In this document: piece after piece, positions 46,651 to 55,856 of the stretch | How positions within the stretch are numbered: position 1 is the stretch's first letter | Layout of the letters: each line of letters starts with the position of its first letter | Assembly (NCBI RefSeq): GCF_902506605.1 | Contig: NZ_LR733979.1 | Coordinates: 2,216,008-2,280,007, forward strand | DNA length: 64,000 nucleotides | Direction of reading: 5' to 3' | Source of the DNA: Sphingomonas sp. AX6 | GTDB taxonomy: Bacteria > Pseudomonadota > Alphaproteobacteria > Sphingomonadales > Sphingomonadaceae | Program-made: the position numbers and the translations under genes | Notes under the pieces: model-generated | The model's input: only the letters and a program-made list of their open reading frames with translations | Told to the model about the DNA's origin: nothing | Database searches by the model: none

Positions 46651-47187
46651 TCACCCCGCCGCCTTCCGAAACAACGCCCCGCTCGCCCCCCACAGCGCAG
46701 CGAAGAATAGCGTCACGAAAGGGATGAGGATGCCCATGGCCAGCGCGATCAGGCCGACGGCGATCTGGGCGATGGCGGCGGCGGTCATGGTGCGGGCCAT
46801 GCCGCGGGGGCGGAAGCGGCTTAGGAGGGCGCCCAGGAATGCGATGGTGAGCGGGCCGCCGAACATCAGGTTGGCGGGGTTGTCTTCGTTGCCGATGATG
46901 CCAACCGCGCCGTTGATCCATACCAGCAGGAAGGACGCTGCGAGCGCGAGGGCAATGCCGCCGCGATAGGCGTGGCTGGCGGTGGTCAGCACCGCGATGT
47001 CATAGACGAGCGCGCTGCCGCCGATCAGGATCGCGGCGAAGACGAAATCGCCCGGCGTCCAGTTGACCTCATTGGTGAACTGCATCGCGATCAGCGGGAG
47101 CAGCAGCAACCCGGCGACGATCGTCCAGCGCGCGATGCGCCAGGGGCTCCAGAATCTGGGAGAGACGGGTGCGGGTTGGGTTGCCAT
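46651..47187 (-). CDS. Small inner-membrane protein of unknown function
   Basis: A 178-aa protein. The start at 47187 (MATQPAPVSPRFWSPWRI) has GGAAGCAAGG upstream; the longer upstream extension lacks support. About six helices: WTIVAGLLLLPLIAMQF, FVFAAILIGGSALVYDIAVL, GIALALAASFLLVWINGAVG, LTIAFLGALLSRF, MTAAAIAQIAVGLIALAMGI and FVTLFFAALWGASG. The family resembles small membrane proteins in proteobacteria that sit beside CadC-like regulators. It is divergent from such a gene with 87 nt between starts, so it is the probable regulatory target. Confidence 0.8.
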   Translation of the reverse strand: MATQPAPVSPRFWSPWRIARWTIVAGLLLLPLIAMQFTNEVNWTPGDFVFAAILIGGSALVYDIAVLTTASHAYRGGIALALAASFLLVWINGAVGIIGNEDNPANLMFGGPLTIAFLGALLSRFRPRGMARTMTAAAIAQIAVGLIALAMGILIPFVTLFFAALWGASGALFRKAAG

Positions 47188-47274
47188 TGCCTTGCTTCCT
47201 TCGATGCGGGAGACAGGTTTGTCGCGCACGAGGGGCGTGAGCGGCATGAGCGGGACATGAGGGTTCGCTGAAAA

Positions 47275-48387
47275 ATGGATGAGGGGCGGTATCGGTTCGG
47301 GGACTTCATGCTCGACGCGGGCGACCGGCGGCTGATGCGCGGGGACGAGGGCGTCGCGGTCAATGCCCGTTATCTGGATGCACTGGTGCTGCTGGTGAGC
47401 GGACAGGGCGCGCTGGTATCCAAGGATGCGTTCATGGATCAGGTGTGGCGCGGCGTGCCCGTCACCGACGAGGCGCTGACCCAGTGCATCCGCACGCTGC
47501 GCCGGTTGCTGGGCGACGATGCGACGCGGCCCCGGTTTATCGAGACGGTGCCCAAACATGGCTATCGCTTTATCGCGGCGGTGGAGGCGGCTGAGGTTTC
47601 TGCGCCCGTGCCCGATCGGCCGGGGGTGGCGGTTGCCGAACCGGTCGCTGCGCCAGTTGCCGTCAATCCGCGCGACGAAGTGTGGCGGCTGGCGATTGCG
47701 GGCACGCTGGGGGCTGGGGTCGCGGGAGCGGTGGGCGGCGTCGCTTATGGCTTTGTCGCGGCGGCCGATGCGGGCGCGGGCGTGTTGTCGATCCTGCTGG
47801 TAATGATCGTGGTGACCACCTTGGTCGCGGTGCTGGGCGGTGCGGGCGTGGCGACGGGGATCGCGAGTGTGAGCGCGGTGACGGGGCGCGGATCGGCGTG
47901 GACGATCGCGGCGGGTGCCGCAGGCGGGATGCTGGTCGGCGCGATCGTCAAGCTGTTCGGAATGGATGCGTTCGCGCTGCTGCTGGGCCAGTCGCCGGGG
48001 GACATCACCGGGGCCGCAGAGGGCATCGCGCTGGGCGCGGCGGTCGGGCTGGGGAGCTGGCTTGGCGCGCGATCGGCGTCGTTGCGGCGCGCGGTCGGGA
48101 TCGCGGGGGTGTGCGGCGCGGTGGCGGGCGTCGCGATTTCGTTGCTTGGCGGGCGGTTGATGGGCGGGAGCCTGGACCTGCTCGCCCGTTCGATGCCGGG
48201 ATCGCGGTTGCGGCTGGATGCGATCGGCGGGTTGTTCGGCGAAGCGGCGTTCGGCGCGATCAGCCGGATGGCGACCGGCGGCATCGAGGGCGGGTTGTTC
48301 GCGGCGTGCATCGTCGGCGCGATGCTGCTCGCACGACGGCGCACGGCCGCACCGTTAGGGTCGCACCGTCCGGTGGGGTCGTCGTGA
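47275..48387 (+). CDS. CadC/ToxR-like membrane regulator with an all-membrane C-terminal half
   Basis: A 370-aa protein. Residues 1-105 form an OmpR/PhoB-type winged helix (GRYRFGDFMLDAGDRRLMRG, LVSKDAFMDQVWRGVPVTDEAL and PRFIETVPKHGYRFIAAVE) as in CadC. After a Val/Pro/Ala-rich linker (about 105-135), residues 135-370 are Gly/Ala-rich hydrophobic segments (AGAVGGVAYGFVAAADAGAGVL, ILLVMIVVTTLVAVLG and more). CadC and ToxR normally have one membrane pass and a periplasmic sensor; here the sensor is replaced by a multi-pass domain. It is divergent from the small membrane protein gene, which it probably controls. Confidence 0.88.
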   Translation: MDEGRYRFGDFMLDAGDRRLMRGDEGVAVNARYLDALVLLVSGQGALVSKDAFMDQVWRGVPVTDEALTQCIRTLRRLLGDDATRPRFIETVPKHGYRFIAAVEAAEVSAPVPDRPGVAVAEPVAAPVAVNPRDEVWRLAIAGTLGAGVAGAVGGVAYGFVAAADAGAGVLSILLVMIVVTTLVAVLGGAGVATGIASVSAVTGRGSAWTIAAGAAGGMLVGAIVKLFGMDAFALLLGQSPGDITGAAEGIALGAAVGLGSWLGARSASLRRAVGIAGVCGAVAGVAISLLGGRLMGGSLDLLARSMPGSRLRLDAIGGLFGEAAFGAISRMATGGIEGGLFAACIVGAMLLARRRTAAPLGSHRPVGSS

Positions 48388-48479
48388 GTCGTTTTGGCAC
48401 AGATGCAGGGAGTTGGCGGGAGCATTTCGCCCGGCTATCGTGACGGTTAATGTGAGCGGGGAGGGTTCGCTTCAAGGTG

Positions 48480-50477
48480 ATGACGGCACAGGCAGCGACA
48501 CCGGGCGATCCCATGTTGTTCATTCTGTCGTTCCGGCAGCGGGACGAACTGGCGAGCGCGGCCACGGCCGCCGGGTGGCGGGTCGTCGCGGCGCGTCGGG
48601 CCGAGGGTGCCGAACGGCGAATGCTGGCAAGCGGCGCGGCGGTGGGCATTGTCGATGCGCGCGGCGCGATCGAGGAAGGCCTCTCGGCGGCCGCATCGCT
48701 GGGCGGTGCGGCGGCATCGAACGGCATGGCGCTGATGGTGCTGGTGTCGCGCGGCGACGTTTCGCGGCTGGGCGCGTTGCTCGACGCGGGCGCGACGCAC
48801 TTCATGGTCAGCCCGGTGAGTGAAGCCGAATTGGCGATGGGGCTGCGCTATGCACAACGCCAGGCCGATCGGCACGAGAATCGCGCACCCGCGCGGCGTG
48901 AGGCGATCGAGCCATTGGGATGGCGATACGACCACCGTACGCGTTCGCTGCAATTGACGCCGGGCCTGGCCGATGCGCTGGGGCTGGACGAGGCGCCGCA
49001 TCCGGTGCGCGCCCTGCGCGCGTTGGGTCGTGCGGACCGGGCACAGGCGCGCGGGGCGCTGGCCAGGCTTAGCGACGGCGCGCCATCGACTGCCTTTGCG
49101 CATGATGTTCCGGGGCTGGGGAGGATCGTCCAGCATATCCAGCGCGACGCGCACACCGGGCGGCTTCACGCGCTGATCGAGCCATTGGGCGATGTGCCCG
49201 ATGCGGGGGTTGCGGTGCGCGACGCGCTGACCGGTGCGCGCGATGCGGCGTCGGTGCGCCGCTGGATCGAAGACCGGATCGTCCGTGAAGACGCGGCGGT
49301 GGGCGTAATCCTGATCGGGGTGCGCCGGTTCGAGATGATCAACACCGCTTATGGTCGCAGCGCGGGCGATGCGTTGCTGCGCGCGGTGAGCCGCCGGATC
49401 GAGGAAGTCGCACGTGGCGCATTCGGGCGCGGCGCGGTGATCGCGCGACTGGGCGGCGCGGAGTTCCTGGTCAGTGGCGATGGCGATGCGGCGCGGATCG
49501 AACTTGCGGCTGCGGCGCTGCGCGAGGCGATGGCGCGGCCCTTTGCGATCGAGGGGCGGATCGTGCCGGTCGGCGCGCCGCTTGCCATCGCGTGGAGCCG
49601 TGCGGGGGAGGATGCCGCCGCACTGATGCGGCGCGGCACTGCGGCGCTGGCCGATGCGGCGGCGGGTGGGGCACCAGGGGGGACAGCGCACGCCGCCGAT
49701 GTCGCCGACCAGTCGCTCGACCAGCTTGCGGTCGATCTGCGCGCGGCGATGGATGCCGGTGAAGTTGCGATCCGTTTCCAGCCACAGGTCGAGATTGCGA
49801 GCGGACGCATCGTCGGCGTCGAGGCACTGGCGCGCTGGCGGCATCCGGCGCTGGGCGAACTGGGCGCGCAGACCTTGCTGGCGGCGGCTGAACGCGCCGA
49901 ATTGTCGATCGCGCTGTCGGATCATATCCAGCGGATCGCGCTGGCGGAGGCGGCGCGCTGGCCGTCGTCGTGCGCGCATTTGCGGCTGTCGGTGAACATT
50001 ACCGCCGAAGACATTGCGCGGCCTTCCTTTGCCGATTTGTTGCTCGATATGGTCGATGCCAGTGGGTTCCCACGGTCGCGGTTGACGTTCGAGGTGACCG
50101 AAAGCGGACTGATGGAGGAACTGGGCGTAGCCGCGCGGTTGCTGTCCGAACTGCGCCAGGCGGGATGTAGGGTGGCGATCGACGATTTCGGGACGGGCTA
50201 TTCCAGCCTGGCCTATCTCAAGGCGCTCCCCCTCGACTATCTCAAGATCGACCGGCAATTGTCGCAGGATATCGCGGGTAGCCCACGCGACCGGGTCGTG
50301 GTGCGCGGCGTCATCGAAATGGCCCGTTCGCTGGGCCTTGCGGTGATCGCCGAGGGGGTTGAGAGCGAGCAGCAGCTCGATTTGCTGGCAGCGGAAGGGT
50401 GCCAGTATTTCCAGGGCTATCTGTGCGCCGAGCCGATGGACAGTGCCGGGCTGATCGCGTTCGTCGAGGGGGCATGA
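48480..50477 (+). CDS. EAL-domain c-di-GMP phosphodiesterase with degenerate GGDEF and receiver-like N-terminus
   Basis: A 665-aa protein (ATG 48480; an adjacent GTG at 48477 is possible). Residues about 12-125 look like a receiver fold without the phospho-acceptor pattern (SGAAVGIVDARGAIEE, LLDAGATHFMVSPVSEAEL). A PAS-like segment follows, then a GGDEF domain whose active site is LGGAEF, lacking the Asp-Glu of GGDEF and so inactive as a cyclase. The EAL domain has EALARWRHP, NITAEDIARPSF, DDFGTGYSSLAYLKALPLDYLKID and EGVESEQQ, consistent with activity. It hydrolyses c-di-GMP to pGpG. The next gene starts in its stop codon (ATGA). No membrane segments are seen. Confidence 0.92.
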   Translation: MTAQAATPGDPMLFILSFRQRDELASAATAAGWRVVAARRAEGAERRMLASGAAVGIVDARGAIEEGLSAAASLGGAAASNGMALMVLVSRGDVSRLGALLDAGATHFMVSPVSEAELAMGLRYAQRQADRHENRAPARREAIEPLGWRYDHRTRSLQLTPGLADALGLDEAPHPVRALRALGRADRAQARGALARLSDGAPSTAFAHDVPGLGRIVQHIQRDAHTGRLHALIEPLGDVPDAGVAVRDALTGARDAASVRRWIEDRIVREDAAVGVILIGVRRFEMINTAYGRSAGDALLRAVSRRIEEVARGAFGRGAVIARLGGAEFLVSGDGDAARIELAAAALREAMARPFAIEGRIVPVGAPLAIAWSRAGEDAAALMRRGTAALADAAAGGAPGGTAHAADVADQSLDQLAVDLRAAMDAGEVAIRFQPQVEIASGRIVGVEALARWRHPALGELGAQTLLAAAERAELSIALSDHIQRIALAEAARWPSSCAHLRLSVNITAEDIARPSFADLLLDMVDASGFPRSRLTFEVTESGLMEELGVAARLLSELRQAGCRVAIDDFGTGYSSLAYLKALPLDYLKIDRQLSQDIAGSPRDRVVVRGVIEMARSLGLAVIAEGVESEQQLDLLAAEGCQYFQGYLCAEPMDSAGLIAFVEGA

Positions 50478-50881
50478 CCGACAAGCGCGATGTCAGCGGG
50501 GTGTGGTACGGGCGCTTTGCCGGAACCTTCGGGGTCTATCCCAATCGCTTCATCGCCCATCTGGAAGAGGTTGGTGGCAGCATTTCGGGCACCACCAGCG
50601 AGCCCGACGATTTCGGCGATGCCGGGGTGCTGAACGCTTATGTCAGCGGCGCGCGCGACGGCGATGCGGTTCGGTTCGTGAAGCAGTATGACGGGGCGGC
50701 GCATTGTGCGCACTCGGTGGACTACAGCGGAACGATTGCCGATGACGGGACCGAAATTACGGGCGAATGGCGCTTTGGCAGATTTTCGGGGCAATTCGTC
50801 ATGGCGCGCGAAAATTTCGAACAGGAATTGCTTGCCGAGGAACGGGGCGTTGCGCTGGATGCGGATGTGGAGGCGCGATAG
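50474..50881 (+). CDS. Small beta-rich protein of unknown function, coupled to the EAL protein
   Basis: A 135-aa protein with ATG overlapping the preceding stop (ATGA). GVWYGRFAGTFGVYPNRFIA, AHLEEVGGSISGTTSEPD, AVRFVKQYDGA, DYSGTIADDGTEITGEWRFG and FSGQFVMARE give alternating strands of a lipocalin- or avidin-like barrel. There is no signal peptide. I do not recognise the family. Coupling with the EAL protein suggests a functional link, perhaps an interaction partner, but nothing in the sequence says which. Confidence 0.78.
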   Translation: MTDKRDVSGVWYGRFAGTFGVYPNRFIAHLEEVGGSISGTTSEPDDFGDAGVLNAYVSGARDGDAVRFVKQYDGAAHCAHSVDYSGTIADDGTEITGEWRFGRFSGQFVMARENFEQELLAEERGVALDADVEAR

Positions 50882-50909
50882 CGTCGGCGCGGAGCAAGGG
50901 GAGGGACGA

Positions 50910-51800
50910 ATGATTCGACGCAACATGCTGGCAGTGATGGCGGCGGTTTCGGTGGCGGCGCTGATGCCCGGCGTGGCGAGCGCGCAGGCGTTTAAGTCGG
51001 ACCGCATCAGCGTGACGACCACGGGGCAAGGCAAGGACGTGATCCTGATCCCCGGCCTGTCGTCGAGCCCGCGCGTCTGGAAGGAGATTATCTCCGCCGT
51101 TCCCGGCTACCGTTATCACCTGGTGCAGGTCGCCGGCTTTGCGGGTGCGCCTGCGGGCGGCAATGCCACGGGCGATACCGTCGCTGCACCGGTGGCCGAG
51201 GAACTGGCGCGCTATATCGCGGTCAACAAGCTGGCGGCGCCCGCGGTCATCGGCCATTCGATGGGCGGGACGATGGGCATGATGCTGGCCGCGCGGCATC
51301 CGGCGTCGGTGTCGAAGCTGATGGTGGTGGACATGTTTCCCTTCATCGGCGCGATGTTCGGCGGGCCGAACGCGACGGCGGAAAGCGTGAAGCCGATCGC
51401 CGATGGGATTTTCGCCCAGATGACCAAGTCGGACGAGGTCACTCGCAAAACCCAGCGCGATGCGGTCATTGCGGGGATGATCAATACCGAATCGATGCGC
51501 GCAGGCGCGCTGGAGGATTCGGCTAAGTCGGATACCGATGTGTCGGCGCGGGCATATCGCGAGCTGGTGGTGACCGACCTTCGCCCCGAGCTTCCGCGGA
51601 TCACCGCGCCGACGACGGTGCTCTATGTGACTCCGAAGGGCGTGCCGCTGTCCGACGCGCAGATGGATGGCTATTATCAGGCATCCTATGCGACGCTCAA
51701 AGGTGCGACGTTGAAGCGGATACCCGATGCCGCGCACTTCATCATGTGGGACCAGCCGGTGCGCTTCCAGCAAGAGGTGAAGGCGTTTTTGGCGAAATAA
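50910..51800 (+). CDS. Exported alpha/beta hydrolase
   Basis: A 296-aa protein with signal peptide (MLAVMAAVSVAALMPGVASAQ) and a strong GGGGAGGG ribosome-binding site. The nucleophile elbow is GHSMGG. The oxyanion motif is LIPGLSSSPRVW, and the late catalytic His is in DAAHFIMWDQP, with an acid near TTVLYVTPKG. The fold is that of esterases, lipases and related hydrolases; the substrate is unknown. It lies 28 nt after the small beta-rich gene and may belong to the same transcript. It ends at an R4 element shared with mfd. Confidence 0.9.
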   Translation: MIRRNMLAVMAAVSVAALMPGVASAQAFKSDRISVTTTGQGKDVILIPGLSSSPRVWKEIISAVPGYRYHLVQVAGFAGAPAGGNATGDTVAAPVAEELARYIAVNKLAAPAVIGHSMGGTMGMMLAARHPASVSKLMVVDMFPFIGAMFGGPNATAESVKPIADGIFAQMTKSDEVTRKTQRDAVIAGMINTESMRAGALEDSAKSDTDVSARAYRELVVTDLRPELPRITAPTTVLYVTPKGVPLSDAQMDGYYQASYATLKGATLKRIPDAAHFIMWDQPVRFQQEVKAFLAK

Positions 51801-51807
51801 CAAGGTG

Positions 51808-51888
51808 CGTCATCCCAGCGAAAGCTGGGATATCAGGCGAGGGATCGCTCGGATTCGGCATGATATCCCAGCTTTCGCTGGGATGACG
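51808..51888. repeat. Inverted-repeat element, family R4
   Basis: The left arm 51808-51838 (TCATCCCAGCGAAAGCTGGG) and right arm 51858-51888 are nearly perfect complements. It lies between the convergent alpha/beta hydrolase and mfd genes and may be a bidirectional terminator. It is almost identical to 36429-36504. Confidence 0.92.
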
Positions 51889-51897
51889 GTTTTTGGA

Positions 51898-54800
51898 TCA
51901 GCTCGCCGCCTTTGCCAGCCCTCTCGAAATCTGGAGGGCGGCGTTGAGCCGCGCTTGCGGGTCGCCCCAGGCGCGCGTCACCACCAGCTTCATATCCGGC
52001 CGCAACCGTGCCGTACCGTCCAGCCGCGCGACATAGGCGAGCAGCCCCTCGACGTTCGGGAACTGATCGTCGTGGAAGGTGACCAGCGCGCCCTTCGGCC
52101 CGACGTCCAGCTTCGCGACGCATGCCTTTTTCGCGTTCAGCTTCGCCTCGATCAGCGTCAGCAGATTCTGCGTTGCTTCGGGCAGTTTGCCGAACCGGTC
52201 GATCAGTTCGGCCGCGAACCCTTCGATCGCGCGACGGTCCTCGACTTCGTTCAGGCGGCGATAGAGTCCCATGCGCAGGTCGAGGTCGGGGACGTAATCC
52301 TCCGGAATCATGATCGGGGCATCGACCGTGATCTGGGGCGAGAAATCCTTGGGCCGCTTGTCGAGCCCGCCCGACTTGGCGTCCATGATCGCCTCTTCCA
52401 GCATCGACTGGTACAGCTCGAACCCGACTTCGCGGATATGCCCCGACTGCTCGTCGCCGAGCAGATTGCCGGCCCCGCGAATGTCCAGATCGTGGCTCGC
52501 GAGTTGGAACCCCGCACCCAGCGAATCGAGGTCGGACAGCACGCGCAGCCGCTTCTCCGCGGCATCGGTCATCATCCGCTCGGGCGGGGTGACCATATAG
52601 GCATAGGCGCGCGTCTTGGCGCGGCCGACGCGCCCGCGAAGTTGGTAGAGCTGGGCGAGGCCGAAGCGATCGGCGCGATTGACGATCATCGTGTTGGCGC
52701 TCGGAATGTCGATGCCGCTTTCGATGATCGAGGTGGAGACGAGCACTTCGAACTTCTTGTCGTAGAACGCGCTCATCCGCTCCTCGACCTGTTGCGGCGC
52801 CATCTGGCCGTGCGCGATGACGTAGCGGATTTCGGGGACCTCGTGCCGCAAGAACTCCTCGATATCGGGCAGGTCAGCAATGCGCGGCGTGACGACGAAG
52901 CTCTGCCCGCCGCGATAATGTTCGCGCAGCAACGCCTCTCGCAACACCACAGGATCCCACGGCATGATGTAGGTGCGCACCGCCAGACGATCGACCGGCG
53001 GGGTTTGAATCACCGACAATTCGCGCAGGCCCGACATCGCCATTTGCAGCGTGCGTGGGATCGGCGTCGCGGTCAGCGTCAGGACATGGACATCGGCCTT
53101 CAGCGCCTTCAACCGTTCCTTGTGGGTGACGCCGAAGCGCTGCTCCTCGTCGACCACGACCAGCCCCAGCCGTTTGAAATCGATCCCCTTCGACAGCAGC
53201 GCATGGGTGCCGACGACGATGTCGAGCGTGCCGTCGGAAATGCCTTCCTTGACGGCCTTGGCTTCGTTCGCGGGAACCAGCCGCGACAGGCGCCCGACCT
53301 TGAGCGGGAAGCCTTCGAACCGCGTCGTGAAGTTCATAAAGTGTTGGCGCGCGAGTAGGGTCGTCGGACACACGATCGCGACCTGCATTCCGGCCATCGC
53401 CGCGACGAAGGCGGCGCGCAGCGCAACCTCGGTCTTGCCGAAACCGACATCGCCGACGATCAGGCGGTCCATCGGCTTGCCCGCCGCCAGATCGTCCAGC
53501 GCTTCGGAGATCGCGCGATCCTGATCGTCGGTTTCGTTGAAGGGGAAGCGATCGACGAACGCCGGGTAACCGCTCGAATCGGGTTCGGCGACATCGGCCT
53601 GGCGCAGCGCGCGCGCGGCAGCGGTGGCCATGAGTTCGCCCGCGATCTCGCGGATGCGATCCTTCATCCGGCTCTTGCGGCGCTGCCATCCCTCACCGCC
53701 AAGCTTGTCGAGCTGGGCAGTGTCCTCCGCCGATCCGTAGCGGGAGAGGACTTCGAGATTTTCGACCGGTACGTAGAGTTTGTCGCCGCCGAGATAGGTC
53801 AGCGCGACGCAATCATGCGGGCTTTGGCCGACCGGAATTTGGGTCAGCCCTTCATAGCGGCCGATGCCATGGTCGGAATGGACCACCAGATCGCCGGGCG
53901 ACAAGGTGGCGAGTTCGGACAGGAAGGCGTCGGCGGATTTGCGGCGCTTGGTCCGTCGGATCAGCCGGTCGCCCAGCATGTCCTGTTCGGTCAGCACCGC
54001 GACGCCCGGCGCGGTAAAGCCGTGCTCCAGCGGCAGCACGATCATCGCCGTGCCAGCGGACTTACCCGTGTCGGCAATGCCGAGCGCTTCCTGCCAGTCG
54101 TCGGCGATCTTGCCGCCGGGCAGGCCGTGATCGGCGAGCAGTCCGAGCAAGCGTTCGCGCGCGCCGACCGAATAGCTGGCGAGCACCGGCTTCTTGCCCG
54201 CCTCGCGCAGCCCGGCGATGTGATCGACGACGGCTTCGTACAGGTTGACGCCCGACGCACGTTCCGGCGCGAAGTCGCGCGGACCATCGACGCCGAATTC
54301 CAGCGTGTCGGCGGTATCGGGCTGGTGGAAACTGGTGGTCAAATGCGCGGCGGCATCGCTCAGCCGCGTGGCCCACTCGTCGGCGAGCAGGTAGAGCTGG
54401 TCCTGGCCAAGCGGGCGATAACTGCCCGGATCGCTCGATTGTGCGCGGACGCGGTTGGCCTGATAATCGGCGATCGATTCGAACCGGCTTTCGGACGCCG
54501 CGGGAACGCCCGCGTCGCGGATCACCACCGCGTCGTCGGGCAGGTGGTCGAACAAAGTCTCCAGCTTGTCCTCGAACAAGGGCAGCCAGTGTTCCATCCC
54601 CGCCAGGCGACGCCCCTCGGAAATCGCCTGATAGAGCGGGTCACCGGTCGCGGTCGCGCCGAATTTCTCGCGGTATCGCGACCGGAACCGCTTGATCGAT
54701 TCCTCGTCGAGCAGCGTTTCGGACGCGGGAAGCAGCGTGAAGCCGGGGACGCGTCCCGTGGTGCGCTGGTCGGCGGGGTCGAAGGTGCGGACGCTTTCGA

Positions 54801-55365
54801 TCTCGTCGCCGAAAAAGTCGAGCCGCAGCCCGCTTTCCGATCCGCTGGGAAACAGATCGACCAGACCGCCGCGGATGGCGAATTCGCCCGCGTCGTTGAC
54901 GGTGTTCACGCGGACATAGCCGTTGGACGACAGCAAAGTCGCCAGCTTGTCGAGCCCGATCCGCGCCCCCGGCTCCAGCCGCGCGACCAACTGGCGGATG
55001 CGGAAGCGGGTCAGCGTCCGCTGGGTTGCGGCATTGACGGTCGTCAGGATCAGCCGCGGCTTTTTCGACGGAGCCTGCAGCTGGTGAAGCGCCGCCAGCC
55101 GCTCCGACATTACTCGCAGCGTTGGCGAGGCGCGGTCATAGGGCAGGCAGTCCCAGGCGGGAATCTGGACAATCTCAAGCTCGGGCGCGAAGAAGGGCGC
55201 GGTGGACGCCACCGACCGCATCGCCGCCTCGTCGGGCGCGATATAGACCGCGCCCGACGCCGACGCGCGTGCCAGGTCGGCGAGCAGCGACGGCAGGAAA
55301 CCGGTCGGGACACCGGACAGCGTCAGCGGTTTCGTAGCGCGGAGGATGGCTTGCAGGTCGGGCAT
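51898..55365 (-). CDS. mfd: Transcription-repair coupling factor
   Basis: A 1155-aa protein. The N-terminal UvrB-like region (PAWDCLPYDRASPTLRVMSERL) is followed by the RNA polymerase-interacting domain (LSPGDLVVHSDHGIGRYEGL). The SF2 motor has Walker A GDVGFGKTEVALRAAF, motif II VVVDEEQRFGV, TATPIPRTL and the TRG region (QLRGRVGRAKTRAYAY). The TRCF C-terminal domain starts at about GLYRRLNEVEDRRAIEGF. It removes stalled RNA polymerase at lesions and recruits UvrA. It is transcribed away from recG and sdhE across an R3 element. Confidence 0.97.
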   Translation of the reverse strand: MPDLQAILRATKPLTLSGVPTGFLPSLLADLARASASGAVYIAPDEAAMRSVASTAPFFAPELEIVQIPAWDCLPYDRASPTLRVMSERLAALHQLQAPSKKPRLILTTVNAATQRTLTRFRIRQLVARLEPGARIGLDKLATLLSSNGYVRVNTVNDAGEFAIRGGLVDLFPSGSESGLRLDFFGDEIESVRTFDPADQRTTGRVPGFTLLPASETLLDEESIKRFRSRYREKFGATATGDPLYQAISEGRRLAGMEHWLPLFEDKLETLFDHLPDDAVVIRDAGVPAASESRFESIADYQANRVRAQSSDPGSYRPLGQDQLYLLADEWATRLSDAAAHLTTSFHQPDTADTLEFGVDGPRDFAPERASGVNLYEAVVDHIAGLREAGKKPVLASYSVGARERLLGLLADHGLPGGKIADDWQEALGIADTGKSAGTAMIVLPLEHGFTAPGVAVLTEQDMLGDRLIRRTKRRKSADAFLSELATLSPGDLVVHSDHGIGRYEGLTQIPVGQSPHDCVALTYLGGDKLYVPVENLEVLSRYGSAEDTAQLDKLGGEGWQRRKSRMKDRIREIAGELMATAAARALRQADVAEPDSSGYPAFVDRFPFNETDDQDRAISEALDDLAAGKPMDRLIVGDVGFGKTEVALRAAFVAAMAGMQVAIVCPTTLLARQHFMNFTTRFEGFPLKVGRLSRLVPANEAKAVKEGISDGTLDIVVGTHALLSKGIDFKRLGLVVVDEEQRFGVTHKERLKALKADVHVLTLTATPIPRTLQMAMSGLRELSVIQTPPVDRLAVRTYIMPWDPVVLREALLREHYRGGQSFVVTPRIADLPDIEEFLRHEVPEIRYVIAHGQMAPQQVEERMSAFYDKKFEVLVSTSIIESGIDIPSANTMIVNRADRFGLAQLYQLRGRVGRAKTRAYAYMVTPPERMMTDAAEKRLRVLSDLDSLGAGFQLASHDLDIRGAGNLLGDEQSGHIREVGFELYQSMLEEAIMDAKSGGLDKRPKDFSPQITVDAPIMIPEDYVPDLDLRMGLYRRLNEVEDRRAIEGFAAELIDRFGKLPEATQNLLTLIEAKLNAKKACVAKLDVGPKGALVTFHDDQFPNVEGLLAYVARLDGTARLRPDMKLVVTRAWGDPQARLNAALQISRGLAKAAS

Positions 55366-55376
55366 TTCGCTCTCTT

Positions 55377-55483
55377 CGTCACCCCGGCCGAAGTGCCGGG
55401 GTCCACCGTGCGGCGGGGTTGGTCGATGATTTTCAGGCGTTTCGCGTGCGGCTCGGTGGACCCCGGAACAAGTTCGGGTGATG
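55377..55483. repeat. Inverted-repeat element, family R3
   Basis: The left arm 55377-55407 has ACCCCGGCCGAAGTGCCGGG and the right arm 55455-55483 has GGACCCCGGAACAAGTTCGG. The two arms match different subtypes (CCGAAGTGCC versus GAACAAGT), as if recombined from two copies. It lies between mfd and sdhE. Confidence 0.85.
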
Positions 55484-55495
55484 GGGTGTGTGCGG

Positions 55496-55762
55496 CTAAC
55501 GCGCGATCGGGATGTAGTTCAACGCCTCCAGCGCCTTCATCAAGGTACCGCGATAGTGCGGAGGCACGGGCTGGGTGCCCATCGCCCAGGCCATGATATC
55601 GACATCCTGTTCCTCCAGCAGTCGCTCGAACAGGTCGATCTGCGCGTCGTCCCAGCGTTCGGAGTGCGTGTCGAAAAAGCCGCCGATCAGCAGGTCGGCT
55701 TCCTTGGTGCCGCGATGCCAGGCGCGAAAGCGCAGGCGTTTCAGGCGGATGTCGCGGTCCAT
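55496..55762 (-). CDS. sdhE: FAD assembly factor SdhE (succinate dehydrogenase assembly factor 2)
   Basis: An 88-aa protein. The start at 55762 (MDRDIRLKRLRFRAWHRGTKE) is preferred over 55774 because GGGAGCC lies upstream at proper spacing. The RGxxE motif (WHRGTKEADLLIG) and the acidic helical core (ERLLEEQDVDIMAWAMG) are diagnostic. SdhE helps attach FAD covalently to the SdhA subunit of succinate dehydrogenase. It is divergent from recG across an R5 element. sdh genes are not in this window. Confidence 0.94.
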   Translation of the reverse strand: MDRDIRLKRLRFRAWHRGTKEADLLIGGFFDTHSERWDDAQIDLFERLLEEQDVDIMAWAMGTQPVPPHYRGTLMKALEALNYIPIAR

Positions 55763-55856
55763 ATCGGCTCCCATAGGCGATAGCCGCCGGGCGCGAATTG
55801 GCGACCGTCGGTGAAAGGGTTCGGGGCGAGATAGGGGGCGACGCCTCAAAACACCA

